Assembly (NCBI RefSeq): GCF_963675165.1
Contig: NC_087391.1
Location: 515,001 to 579,000 of the forward strand
Length of the DNA stretch: 64,000 nucleotides
Origin: Halichondria panicea
Taxonomy: Eukaryota > Porifera > Demospongiae > Suberitida > Halichondriidae
Direction of reading: 5' to 3'
The notes beneath the pieces were generated by a model. It ran no database searches. It saw nothing but the letters and a program-made list of their open reading frames with translations, and had not been told where the DNA came from. The translations under genes and the position numbers were made by a program. Of this stretch, positions 18,801-28,122 are shown piece by piece; positions within the stretch are counted from its first letter, which is position 1, and every line of letters begins with the position of its first letter.

Positions 18801-21783
18801 GTGCCAGCACCGTAACCAATATCCAGCACATCCTAAGGATGTAGTGTGTAAGGGGAAAGGTTTCAACACAAACACACACGCAAGAAACTGTACATGTACA
18901 CATTGTTAATATTTGGGAGATAACAAAAGTTGCAAATTTAATCAATAATTATGGTTCGAGGTCTCTTTTAGACGCCATAACTCGAGTTCCGTCAATCCAA
19001 TTTCACCGCTTTTGTGGTTTTCTAAAAGCTTAGAAAAAGACCTTTCAAATGGTACTATTACTGTTCATATTTGGGAGATTTGGGAGATCAACTATTTCGA
19101 CCCAATAACATGGATTATAGCCCATGGTCCAAAGGCAAAAAAAGCCAAATTAGGGCTCCAACAAAATTTTGGATTGAAACACATTATTTGAAAGGTCTCT
19201 TCCTAAGCTTTCAGAAAATAAAAAATTGGATCAATGATACTAAAGTTATGGCTACCGAAAGATGTTCAACTACACCCCCCCCCACACATATAAATCAATT
19301 AGTTTGGGTAACTACATGTACATGTACATATAACCTCACCTCTTGTCCTGGTTGAAAAGTTGGGTTTTTCCAATTCTTTAACAAAGCTTCAAAATTGGTT
19401 CTCCTTGTTTTTTTCTCTCCTCTACGTTCCATCTCTTTCCAATCCCTCCACTTTAAGTTGGGGCTTCTAGATCCTTCACTGGGGCTGTAGTTCATCGATA
19501 CTTGGTGATGTGTTGAGGTAGTGACCATCAATCGCTGGGACTTGGGTCTGGGCATAAAGGAGTTGCAGTCATGTGATAAATGGGGAGATGGTCTCCTTTC
19601 AAACATGGCCTCTGATATGGCAGTAGTATCATTGGCTTCACTGTCAACTGTAGTAGATGAGGTCTTGGGACTCGAGTAAGAGCAGTTCCCACTGACAGAG
19701 TGTATATAAATCTTGCGGCCAGTCAAAGGGTCCAGTGTTTCCCTCCACAAGGGCTTAGTAGGCACAGTACTATCAAAGTCACTCAATAAAGGTTCTGAAT
19801 CACAGTGTACGATATCTTCTCCTTGAGGTAACAGCGATATTTCACTTGACTCAATAGGTTTTGAATCCACACCAGGGTCCAGAGAAGCGGCACAGAGTAC
19901 TGGTGAAAGGTGTTCTCTTTCAAAAGCCGATGATTGCAAAAACGAGCTGTGTTGTTCAAAGGTGGTTACTGACAGAGGACAAATGGATGGCTCCTCCCTG
20001 GGTGTGGAATGGTAAATTGGATGGTGGATTGAGGAACATCGAAACTGTTGGTGGCTATCCGTAGACATTTTGTCCATTACGAGATTAGATATCTTAGAGG
20101 AGACTGTGGATGAATGAAGTGGTGAGAATACAGTGGGCTTCAGAGAAGTGGGTAGAGTTTGACTTGAAGGAAAGTTCTTAGATAGTAAGCGAGAGAAGAT
20201 ACTTTTATTTCCAGAGTGCTCCGGAGATGGAGAGTTGTAGGAGACTAAAAATGATGAACTTTGTTGCAATACGGTAGGTTTAGTGATAATAGGGGAAGCT
20301 TTGTTATGATATGTGCTCAGTGAAAACGAAGTAGGAGTAGTAGTTGGTACAGAAGAGTGCTCGGAGTGTATAGTCGATATAGTGCATGTAGGAGTAGCCA
20401 TACTTTGCAATGAAAGATGCTGTGTTTCTGATGCTGAATAGCTGTGACTGCCCAGATCCCTACCTATCTCAGAAAAAACTGGTTTCTCTTCATTTGAATT
20501 AGTTGACTGTGTAGTAGCATTGGAATGTTGGGATTTTGCACTCAATCCGAGTCCAATGTACAGACGATTTTCCTCCAGAAATTTGTTTGCAATAAATGTC
20601 AATAAGGTGATTAGTTCGTCCCAGTTTTTAAACTCCACGATAGTCTTAGCAGGCTCAAGGCAAATGTCATACTCTGATCTGGGGCATTCGATTAGGAGCA
20701 CATACACTGGATGCTTGTCCAGAATTCTTGTGGGACTACTAAGAGTCTTTGTATACTTTGAAACCTTCAATTTTCCTTTTTGGGATTGCTTTTTTGTAAG
20801 CAGTGAATTGTTCAATACGCTGTTAACACAAGTATGTAATGGAGTCTTTTTCACAATGCGACGGTTGACATAAATAAATTGCAAACTGTTGTTGTGATGG
20901 GTCTCAGTCGATATAAAGCCAGATACAGTGTATTTTGTGCGGCTGAAGTTTACATTCTTCATTTTCCTCACTTTATTGCTGGAAAACAACAGACCAAAAT
21001 TTGACAATACAGAGTTAGTTTTGTGCGTTTGCAAGATAAGAGAACCTGTGATATCATTTCTAACGGAGAAGGACACAGATGGATTAACAAGAGCAATGAA
21101 CTCCACAGCTTTCTTGACCTGCTCTAGCTCAAATACTTCCACCATATTTTTCCTCCTGACCGGCATATTATAGAAAAAGTCAGACAAAGTTACAGTAGTT
21201 CCTACACTTGGTCTTTGAGTACTACAAAGTTTAATTTCAGCGATTTTGCCATTCAGAAACACTTTATTGTAGGTACTCTGTGAGAGATGGTGTCTGGACG
21301 AAATCTCAACCGTTCTTGATAGTTCAGTGATGCTTGCTATTGCTTCTCCTCTGTAGCCGAGGTGTTGCAGGTTATGGTCCAAGTCATGCAGAGTGTGGCA
21401 TTTGCTTGTCACATAGCGGTCTCCCATTAATCCCAGGTCTGACTCACTGATCCCTCGACCATTATCAACAACCTGTGGTGGAATAGCAAAGTATACAACT
21501 GAAGCTACCATGGATACAATAGTAGGCTGGTTGCTGTATTAGTTTACATAAGCAATTAGTTGTAAAGTCAGCTGCTGTGTTTTTTCTACAAAGTGAAAGT
21601 GAAAGTGAAACGACTATTTACTTGCAGCTTGAACTTGCTGAAGTCCACCCTCACAGCTATGCAAGTGGCCCCTGCATCAATGCTGTTGTCCACTAGCTCA
21701 GTGACAGCCTGGGCCAGACATGTGATAGCTACCCCGGAACGTAGTCTCCCTCGCACACTCTCATGCAGACGAGACAGCGACAT
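841..21783 (-). CDS. MLH3: DNA mismatch repair / meiotic endonuclease MLH3, 12 exons, about 1036 aa
   Basis: Exons are 21622-21783, 19340-21472, 18728-18832, 18604-18664, 18466-18540, 18059-18190, 1576-1700, 1338-1361, 1204-1282, 1056-1155, 944-1004 and 841-894; all phases agree. MLH3 pairs with MLH1 as an endonuclease in meiotic crossover resolution and mismatch repair in the nucleus. The N-terminal GHKL ATPase shows VDNSIDAGA (about 31-39), DNGRG (57-61) and GYRGEA. A long, poorly conserved linker fills most of exon 2. The C-terminal domain carries the metal-binding nuclease motif [12 protein letters not shown] (830-841), then QACHG (near 962) and CAHGRP (995-1000). Intron 6 is 16.4 kb and contains the transporter array. 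The two halves belong together because exon 6 ends in phase 1 (DQI, G) and exon 7 supplies the matching GA of the glycine codon, and the joined protein follows the family order without a gap. Exon 8 is only 24 bp. Confidence 0.93.
1930..3492 (-). CDS. SLC15/POT-like transporter S1 (divergent member, 520 aa)
   Basis: A single-exon ORF of 520 codons, predicted to be a polytopic MFS protein of roughly 12 membrane segments. Family features are [15 protein letters not shown] in the first cytoplasmic loop and the segment running from NCPQSL through ALTYWEED to [20 protein letters not shown]. Proton-coupled oligopeptide transporters (SLC15/PTR2) move small peptides and related solutes with protons, and the loop block resembles them. 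The usual ExxER proton-coupling motif of helix 1 is not visible; the matching region reads [10 protein letters not shown], so the substrate cannot be assigned. S1 is the most diverged unit over most of its length, yet almost identical to its neighbours in the central loop. It lies 3' of MLH3 exon 6, on the same strand. A second possible start is the Met at residue 7. Confidence 0.75.
   Translation of the reverse strand: MLELYSMNYRLRYFYSRGAFLVLVWVALLNATYGSLIKMYAPLSRSIRGYTYIPILAVGLCIFSAPFSGWLADARYGNFKVFKAGSVLSFIATVMACASSLILEHASGNNWSSVIPLIVSGGVNPVVYALFVVGSLACFVTALQLGLDQMPESSAANVSSFIAWFIFSQFVGFFVSNTLFSAHTFCAVNGSDHGWSVQFLSVFPVACMALVCCSLFLLAPKWLIIEPNCPQSLKTIYQVLKFAAKHKAPLNRSALTYWEEDVPSRMDLGKSRYGGPFTTEEVEDVKTFFKIIIFLLPVFFVVLGWQPVHQVPIDGLSVCTAQLVYNFFFHPLVWVLIATVLKEFVLFPLFRDKLPSIQKCIGIASFIVLLVQVGSLILNVVAVFHQVSNVYNWLNVIWCVSCGFMLQFLLTKVFEFSCAQSPYHMRGLLCGYTALLCFAALGIGQAMFDMLHYSARFRDKAYSPVIQSSFAFVVGLIGFILYCIVAAWYKNRVRDEAYSYYCQSVVEDVFSRRVAHNTIN
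3695..5284 (-). CDS. SLC15/POT-like transporter S2 (intact)
   Basis: Intronless and open throughout. The ATG at 5284 (MAALVDNSN) is chosen because every sister copy begins with the same MAA-VD-S sequence; an upstream in-frame ATG at 5314 would add ten residues not shared by the others. The N-terminus ([20 protein letters not shown]) precedes a first hydrophobic helix, followed by [34 protein letters not shown], the long central cytoplasmic loop, and [18 protein letters not shown] near helix 10. The tail is basic then acidic ([19 protein letters not shown]). A membrane solute transporter is likely; substrate unknown. Confidence 0.8.
   Translation of the reverse strand: MAALVDNSNDINRRKWCSISYKIRCFYSKGAFLVLFWMSLMTLTSAYLCFVIFIILFQDDTGAYSELALVPVVPFLICAPIVGWIADARCGNYRVFRVGASLFFLATVVGCICVLILLNVPPHSIVSCVVSGGISPVVYIVGFVGGIACLVTALQLGLDQMPDASSANISSFIAWFVFSLALGTWTLDTGFSVFSCFIRSHMQPEIFWTQVFSLVPVIAMSVICCSLFLLTPKWLIIEPNCPQSLKIVYQVLKFAAKHKAPLNRSALTYWEEDVPSRMDLGKSRYGGPFTTEEVEDVKTFFKILIFSLPIFIISCSLSPEVYTQSLDGFTTVCEAGLMYSVTYCPTWVIIIVTLVYEFAIYPLIRNRLPSILKRIGIISFLIFILNSVELVLATAISSCSLNLSPWSDIAYSVIFSCIVVFLLTTILEFVCAQSPYKMRGLLLGYVLLLYLMSMSVGVIINICLEACVGPYCQITEKSVFTALSLVGFVLHCLLATWYKRRVREENYDVHRVVEEVYDRYLSHAQQVHT
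5553..7133 (-). CDS. SLC15/POT-like transporter S3 (intact)
   Basis: Intronless sister of S2, with the start placed at the conserved MAALVDSSN (7133). S2 and S3 are the closest pair for most of the second half: the last 160 residues are nearly identical, apart from a few residues missing in S3 near VGPYCQ. Their N-terminal halves differ mainly in the outward-facing loops, for example after helix 1 and in the segment around [14 protein letters not shown]. Same predicted topology and likely role as S2. Confidence 0.8.
   Translation of the reverse strand: MAALVDSSNNINRQKWCSISYKIRCFYSKGAFLVLFWMSLISLVFAYLCYLILFQGIDYARIYSKVALVPAVPFLMCAPIVGWIADARCGNYRVFRVGASLLFSATVVGSICVLILVKFDMPPHGIVSRLVSDGISPIVYIVGFVGGIACLVTALQLGLDQMPDASSANITSFIAWFVFSIALGAWTLDTGFRAFACFIRSHMQPEIFWTQVFSLVPVIAMSVICCSLFLLAPKWMTIEPNCPQSIKTIYQVLKFAAKHKAPLNRSALTYWEEDVPSRMDLGKSRYGGPFTTEEVEDVKTFFKILIMSLPIFIISCSLSPKVYMERLHGFTTRFEADLVLMVTYSPAWVIIIMTFVYEFAIYPLLRNRLPSILKRIGIISFLIFILNSVELVLATAISSCSLNLSPWSDIAYSVIFSCIVVFLLTTILEFVCAQSPYKMRGLLLGYVLLLYLMSMSVGVIINICLSVGPYCQITEKSVFTALSLVGFVIHCLLATWYKRRVREENYDVHRVVEEVYDRYLTQRPTV
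7438..9007 (-). pseudogene. SLC15/POT-like transporter S4 (one frameshift after helix 1)
   Basis: The start MAALVDSSN (9007) opens a frame that is lost near 8830 after [11 protein letters not shown]. The rest of the transporter, from [10 protein letters not shown] to the end, is open in another frame down to 7438. The break sits in an imperfectly duplicated stretch (repeated ACAAAT/ATTAC units on the + strand), consistent with a small slippage insertion. Everything downstream of it is intact, so the loss is recent, or the break is a sequence error, or one allele is affected. The 452-aa downstream ORF keeps all family motifs. Confidence 0.7.
9244..9748 (-). pseudogene. SLC15/POT-like fragment S5 (N-terminal third)
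   Basis: Starts with [11 protein letters not shown] at 9748, runs through helix 1, shifts frame near 9550, and continues through [17 protein letters not shown] to [10 protein letters not shown] near 9310. There the similarity stops abruptly and unrelated sequence follows. About two thirds of the protein is absent, so it cannot work as a transporter. Confidence 0.8.
9826..10211. mobile_element. Short non-autonomous TIR DNA transposon, 386 bp
   Basis: The ends are inverted copies of each other, beginning CATAGATAGAGTAG and continuing to GGGATTGGAAACGG. The element is flanked by the 7-bp direct repeat ATTGTAC (9819-9825 and 10212-10218). The paralogous spacer near 12590 reads GAATTGTACATGTGTAC without the insert, which is an empty site and confirms the target duplication. 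There is no transposase ORF. A 7-bp target duplication with CA-starting ends would fit the P superfamily, or possibly Mutator-like elements; this assignment is tentative. Confidence 0.85.
10439..12028 (-). CDS. SLC15/POT-like transporter S6 (intact)
   Basis: Open single-exon gene with the start at [11 protein letters not shown] (12028); upstream in-frame ATGs as far as 12136 have no counterpart in sister copies. It carries the central loop in the [13 protein letters not shown] version and an extra [23 protein letters not shown] before helix 3. In that motif the usual aspartate of GWIADAR is replaced by asparagine (WFANARY), a change in an otherwise conserved MFS loop that may affect transport. 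A relative of S10, with which it shares the NFSC-GLFNL segment. Confidence 0.78.
   Translation of the reverse strand: MAALVDSSNDDTNRRKWCSISYKIRCFYSKGAFLVLFWMSLIILTFTYVYFVLIKIISLGRNYITSELALVQALPFLLVLLAPIVGWFANARYGNYRVFRVGACLFFSATVVGCICVLILFNVPPHSIVSRVVCDGISLIMYIVGFVGGTACLVTALQLGLDQMPDASSANITSFIAWFVFSIALGAWTLDTSFNFSCVGLFNLHVSFLTSQVFSLIPVIAMSVLCCSLFLLAPKWLIIEPNCPQSLKTIYQVLKFAAKHKAPLNRSALTYWEEDIPSRMDLGKSRYGGPFTTEEVEDVKTFFKILIISLPIFIILCSLSPEIYLDFCATVCEVGLVYSVTYSPAWVIIIVTLVYEFCIYPLIRNRLPSILKRIGIISFLIFIVNSVKLVLAIFIFSYSLELSPWSDKVYSVIFSSIFMFLLNSILEFICAQSPYKMRGLLLGYTMLLYIISIFVGVILIYICKVVCACVGPYCFITERSLFTALSLVGFVLHCLLATWYKRRVREEDYDVHRVVEEVYDRYLSQRPTV
12131..12285. repeat. Dispersed repeat flanking fragment S7
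   Basis: The block containing CGCGCTATTTGGTCAAATGA, the phrase GTCTTCCTGTCTTC and the ending AATGTCTCGCT recurs at 15370-15640, where it surrounds a LINE-like fragment. It sits exactly where transporter fragment S7 loses its 3' part, so it probably marks the breakpoint of an insertion or deletion. Confidence 0.55.
12286..12526 (-). pseudogene. SLC15/POT-like fragment S7 (about 80 N-terminal residues)
   Basis: Starts with [11 protein letters not shown] at 12526 and matches S5 almost exactly through [17 protein letters not shown]. It ends where the dispersed repeat begins. It retains helix 1 only. S5 and S7 share a common origin, but S5 extends farther. Confidence 0.8.
12793..14394 (-). CDS. 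SLC15/POT-like transporter S8 (intact)
   Basis: Open and intronless, start at [11 protein letters not shown] (14394). All conserved blocks are present. The central block has one extra residue (EPNYCPQSL), an in-frame 3-bp insertion at 13660 within a segment otherwise nearly invariant among copies. Its upstream flank, to about 14640, resembles that of S10, including the transition into a repeat found three times (14631, 14740 and 17660), so S8 and S10 were probably duplicated as larger blocks. Confidence 0.8.
   Translation of the reverse strand: MAARVHNSYDSNRRKWCSISYKIRCFYSKGAFLVLFWMSLMTLTFTHVYFVLIKIIFQGIVYSMTPSELALVPAVPFLLVLFAPIVGWIADARCGNYRVFRVGACLFFLATVVCCICVLTSLNVTQHSIVSRVVSSGISPIAYIVGFVGITACLVTALQLGLDQMPDASSANITSFIAWFVFSLALGEWMLDSSFKCFNCFGFFIAPISLLTLQAFSLVPVIAMSVLCCSLFLLAPKWLIIEPNYCPQSLKIIYQVLKFAAKHKAPLNRSALTYWEEDIPSRMDLGKSRYGGPFTTEEVEDVKTFFKILIISLPIFIISCSLSPEIYMHSFLDNPANCEADLISAVTYSPTWVIIIVALVYEFAIYPLIRNRLPSILKRIGIISFLVFIVNSVKLVLATVIFSYFLDLSPWLNIAYTVLFSSIFVFLLTSILEFICAQSPYKMRGLLLGYTIVLYIISIYVGTILIYVFNSVCVGRYCHIIEKSVFTALSLVGFVLHCLLATWYKRRVREEDYDVHRVVEEVYDRYLTQRPTV
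14631..14835. repeat. Direct duplication of about 100 bp, third copy near 17660
   Basis: The block from TATCATCCGTTGTCCATACT through AACATCTGTTGAAAACAATG occurs at 14631-14731 and 14740-14835, with a third copy at 17660-17755 just inside MLH3 intron 6. These are footprints of the segmental duplications that built the transporter array. Confidence 0.8.
14880..15243 (-). pseudogene. SLC15/POT-like fragment S9 (degenerate N-terminal region)
   Basis: Nucleotide similarity to the 5' part of the other transporters is clear at the start-codon region (CCATCTCTGC near 15238), the helix-1 region (AAAGAGAACGAGAAATGCTC at 15138) and the GWIADAR region near 14960. Several small indels and an altered N-terminus leave no usable frame. 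Confidence 0.7.
15425..15600 (+). mobile_element. Non-LTR retrotransposon reverse-transcriptase fragment
   Basis: Short pieces read like the LINE reverse-transcriptase N-terminal region: SNGPDN near 15450, KLFNLSLQ near 15510 and, in another frame, [12 protein letters not shown] near 15550. The frame is broken and only about 60 codons remain. It lies inside the repeat also seen at 12131. Confidence 0.55.
15816..17418 (-). pseudogene. SLC15/POT-like transporter S10 (one frameshift in the middle)
   Basis: The start [10 protein letters not shown] (17418) gives an open frame to about 16820, where [10 protein letters not shown] is followed by a shift; the remaining 330 codons are open in another frame to 15816. 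Compared with S6, two bases are missing directly after CTTTTTAATCTCC. All later motifs, including the central loop and [14 protein letters not shown], are intact. A near-intact pseudogene, a segregating null allele, or a base-call error in one place are all possible. It also has an in-frame 27-bp tandem duplication ([14 protein letters not shown] on the opposite strand, near 16205-16250). Confidence 0.7.
17760..17935. repeat. G/C-run-rich repeat block, unclassified
   Basis: This stretch in MLH3 intron 6 combines runs of G and C with, on the minus strand, GGGCTGCATCCAGGAATTTG, and has ACATGT near both edges. It looks like a small mobile element, but I cannot define true ends. Confidence 0.3.
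18971..19257. mobile_element. Inverted-repeat MITE-like element in MLH3 intron 2
   Basis: Two arms of about 75-80 bp (18971-19050 and 19185-19257) are imperfect reverse complements; both contain GCCATAACT, TCAATCCAATTT/ATCCAATTTT, AAAAGCTTAG and GACCTTTCAAAT. A spacer of about 130 bp separates them. No ORF of note. The structure is that of a hairpin-type non-autonomous DNA transposon. Confidence 0.65.
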
Positions 21784-21974
21784 TCAACACTGCATGGAGT
21801 CAAGAGAAATAGTTACAATGTACTGAATGTGCAGTAGCAAATGTCTTGCAGAGTTGACACAAACTTTCAATCAAAAAATAATTAAAACTTACTTTGAGGA
21901 GCTGGAAATGTCTCACCCAGACTTCTTGTTGACTTCCATGACAACTCCCCCTTGGGCTCTTTGACGACCACGTG

Positions 21975-22107
21975 GTTTTGGTAAGGATCAACACAGTTAA
22001 AAATGAATTACAGGCACCAATACTAAATCAGGTAAAGGATCACTCGTCTAAATTGCTATTATTTATTTCCTGAAATTCATTTTTACGGTGTTGATCCTTA
22101 CCAAAAC
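21975..22107. repeat. Long palindrome in the MLH3/RBKS divergent gap
   Basis: The arms 21975-22009 and 22074-22107 are near-perfect reverse complements (GTTTTGGTAAGGATCAACAC then AAAAATGAATT), with a 64-bp spacer. It ends 18 bp before the RBKS start codon and occupies more than a third of the 341-bp gap between two divergent genes. It may be a MITE or a transcribed hairpin in the RBKS 5' UTR. Confidence 0.8.
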
Positions 22108-22124
22108 TTTAAAAGACTGGCTGG

Positions 22125-24495
<2,371 letters not shown>

Positions 24496-24810
24496 AACAG
24501 TCTATGTAACTGTGTCTAGATATCCGTTTACTAGTGTGTGCGCTTCGTATTTGTTCACTGTATACTTGGTTTTTGTGTGGGTACTAATATTGCATTAATT
24601 TAAACTTGCTTCTTTGTGTACAGGTTGACTAGTCTGACCACAAAGCTTTTATGTTCCCATGTCCAAATGTTTGACCTATTCAAGTGTTTTGCTTATATGG
24701 GTGACCACTAAAGGTTGGTGGCGATTCATCTCACTTCCTAGCTAATTGTAAATGTGAATAATGCACCTCTGTAACATGTTGGGCAAACAAAGACCATTTG
24801 TTCATGCCCA

Positions 24811-25103
24811 CTGCCTCTGATTCTGAGCTCTTGTTACCCACTTCCTCTGATTCTGAGCTCTTGTTACCCACTTCCTCTGATTCTGAGCTCTTGTTACCCA
24901 CTGCCTCTGATTCTGAGCTCTTGTTACCCACTGCCTCTGATTCTGAGCTCTTGTTACCCACTTCCTCTGATTCTGAGCTCTTGTTACCCACTTCCTCTGA
25001 TTCTGAGCTCTTGTTACCCACTGCCTCTGATTCTGAGCTCTTGTTACCCACTGCCTCTGATTCTGAGCTCTTGTTACCCACTGCCTCTGATTCTGAGCTC
25101 TTG
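24811..25103. repeat. 30-bp minisatellite, about ten copies
   Basis: The unit is 30 bp (CTGCCTCTGATTCTGAGCTC followed by TTGTTACCCA), differing only by G or T at the fourth base (CTGCC/CTTCC) in an alternating pattern that suggests a higher-order unit. The length is a multiple of three and lacks stops, so both strands read open, but there is no start context or splice support. It lies about 315 bp 3' of RBKS. Confidence 0.9.
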
Positions 25104-26584
25104 GGTATAATTCTATTTTAGGATACCATTGTAACTATGCATGCCGTAGAATGAATGAAATGATCATAAATTATTTTGACAGAATCGAACTCATAACACA
25201 GCATGGAGACTAAACTAGCCACTCCAGTCAGAAGACCTTTTAATTATATATACACCAATATTTCAGTATTTTGAATTGCTTTGATATTACATAGTGGCTT
25301 GGGTTGAATGCTTTGAGCAACCGTGAATACTGGAGATCTATAGCTAACCGTGAATTATGCTGCACTTCACTATATACCCCAATGCCAATCAACATAACAT
25401 TACGATTCATTATTCATCTGATGGTCTGGCATCACGCCACAAAGGAAATGGTACAGTACATACAGTGAAGCTACTGTATGTAACAGACACAGTCTCAAAT
25501 ATTTCAAATAGATATAACATCAGATCGAAGCATTATTATTAATCATCGTGATAAAAATCATTGAAAATTGCACAATAAACAAACGAGTGCAAGTACACAA
25601 GATCAGTGGTGTGTGCTGAGGTTGAAGTGATGTATACAGTCATATTACTAACAGTTGAGGGAGGGGTGGCTTTGTGACATGTACACTTATTATAATGGAA
25701 ATGAGCTTTTAATATAATACAGTGCTAACACAAACAAGTACTAAAAATACCTAACAGGCCTACCAGAGGTGCTAGGCATGCAGTGTTCATGTCTGGGTGA
25801 GCACAGGTGTAAAAGTATGGGCAGAAATATCAAGAGATACTGCAAAGCTGGGTGGTCTCTGTAGGGAGAAAGAAAGGGAACAATGACTTCAATTAAGAGC
25901 TGGAATGTTGTGTATATTGAATACTAAAGTTACATGCTGTATAAACATTGTTTCCATTAGTTGCACTTTGGTATGTACTAGAAACAGTTCATATTGTTTA
26001 CTGTGGGAAGCCTTCCCTTGGATGCCACCCTCCTAGGCTAAGCCGCCCCAGCCTTCTCTTGGATGCCACCCTCCTAGGCTAAGCCGCCCCAGCCTTCTCT
26101 TGGATATGCTACCCTTCACTTGAAGCCCCCCCCCCTAGTCTAGGAAAAGGCTAACTGCAGTGAACACTTGTGTACAAACAAGAGTACATGTACAGTGCTT
26201 GTTTCCCAAAGGTGTACTTTATAAAACATACACATGATAAGACAGGCTAAGTGCAATCACTCAATGGCCTGTACAGTGAATTTCATTGAACCTATTTTGG
26301 CAGCACTGTATACTAAACAGGGGGCTGAGTAAGAGCTACACACCCACACCCACACCCACACACACACGTGCTCAGGACGACTCACCGCTATAGAATGTAC
26401 TTTGGAGTTGTTTCTGAGCACTAGTGGCCGTCTAACCTGTTAGGGCGGTACACACAACATGACACGGTGGCTCACGACAAAGCATACAATCAGAAATGTC
26501 TCCGCAAGCACAAAGCAAGAAATTACCGAGAAATTGCTACAATAGCACTAGACGTATATACAGGCAATGCGTATCATACATATA
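25104..26584. other. Intergenic stretch between convergent genes
   Basis: About 1.5 kb between the RBKS 3' flank and the stop codon of the next minus-strand gene. I see no convincing exon. It contains a roughly 41-bp direct duplication at 26010-26105 (GGATGCCACCCTCCTAGGCT units) followed by a C-run, and short CA-rich tracts near 26340. Confidence 0.6.
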
Positions 26585-27610
26585 TTAACCAGATGGTGCC
26601 AATAGACAATAAGCACTTGCCATGACTAGTCTCTTTGAGTGTTGCATCTTGTTGAAGTCAAGCCGTGGTCTCTCAGCATAGCTACCTGACATCTGAGCAA
26701 AGTACTTCGGTTTTCTGTGTCCCACGGGTAATGCTTTGAGAGGTCTGTTGGCAAATAGCGGGTCAGTGCCCCAAGAAAGAGGTGACCCTTGCTTAAAGTC
26801 CTTTAACGAGGTTTTCATTACTGGTGAATAATGAAAGTGTGTGTGGCCTTCGAATGCTTCTTTGATCTCGTCATCGCTAGAGCTCGCACTGCTACTACTA
26901 CCTGTGAGGGGGCGGGGCATTGCCATGGTTACTAGAAGGTTATACAATCCGTATATAATACTAAATATAGAGTATATTTAATCCTCAATGCATTGATTTC
27001 TTTGAAAATGCAACTAGATATATTTACACCCACGATTGTACAGATACCTGTGTGTAACGAGAACCTACTGTATGCATATGCTCACACTTGTATGGGTAAG
27101 AAACAGACACAACACACAACACGTTGCCAGTTGCCAGGGGACAGGCTGATATGAACATAGGGATGGATTCTTACAGTCTAATAAGTACACAATTAAACAC
27201 GTACTTATAAGAGATGGATTACTGACTAGGGAGGGTATGAACTGGTATTCCATCAGCTAACTTGGTTAGGGCAGCAATTTGTGTGGATTGCTTACATTAT
27301 TTTGTTGTGGTCATTGTTTTGGACGGTGCCTATGAAAGGTTGGCTACCCCAGTACATGTACAATAGATGGGAATTTAAGGATATCTAGCGACATTACATA
27401 ACCGAGATGATGGATTCTGATCTGTCACAACATATCAAACTTTGATGATCTAGAGCAATTGGCCACCTTAAAATACTACTCACCTGTGGAATACTTGTAT
27501 TGTCTGTAGGTTCTCTTCTCAGCTGATGAGACTCGCTCCATCTTCAGTTTATTACTGCCTAAATGCTTCTTGCGGATTACACTATGAACTGGATGAGCTG
27601 TGGAGTGTGT

Positions 27611-27649
<39 letters not shown>

Positions 27650-28078
27650 TTCATGAGTACATATGCAGTGAAAGATTAAAGTACCATACGTACAAACACA
27701 CACATACAAACACACACAGGGGGAGCCACCACACCATCAACACTGTCTCACAACATAGACTACCATGCCAAAAGCAACTTCTTACGCTGATCAAACACCA
27801 TGAAACTAGCTATCATAACAAGTTAACCATGCAGCCCACAATGCTAACAGTGTAATGAAATGAACAAGTCTACCACATTGATTGTTGAGGAATGTGCAGA
27901 TTACCGATTATCCCAGGCTCTATGACTAGCACATGATGTTAGGACATTATGTTGAGCAATCTCAGCAGAACAAAGACGATGCCTGGCCTACAATAATGAT
28001 GTGCATGCAGTGCAGGCATGACTCTCATGAATAGACTAGCAGGGAAATCACTCTAACACCTCCAGCACATGAATCTCA

Positions 28079-28122
<44 letters not shown>

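Noticed and set aside
24731-25121. Ser-Glu/Leu-rich ORFs on both strands
   Set aside because: They come from the 30-bp minisatellite; no adjoining exon.
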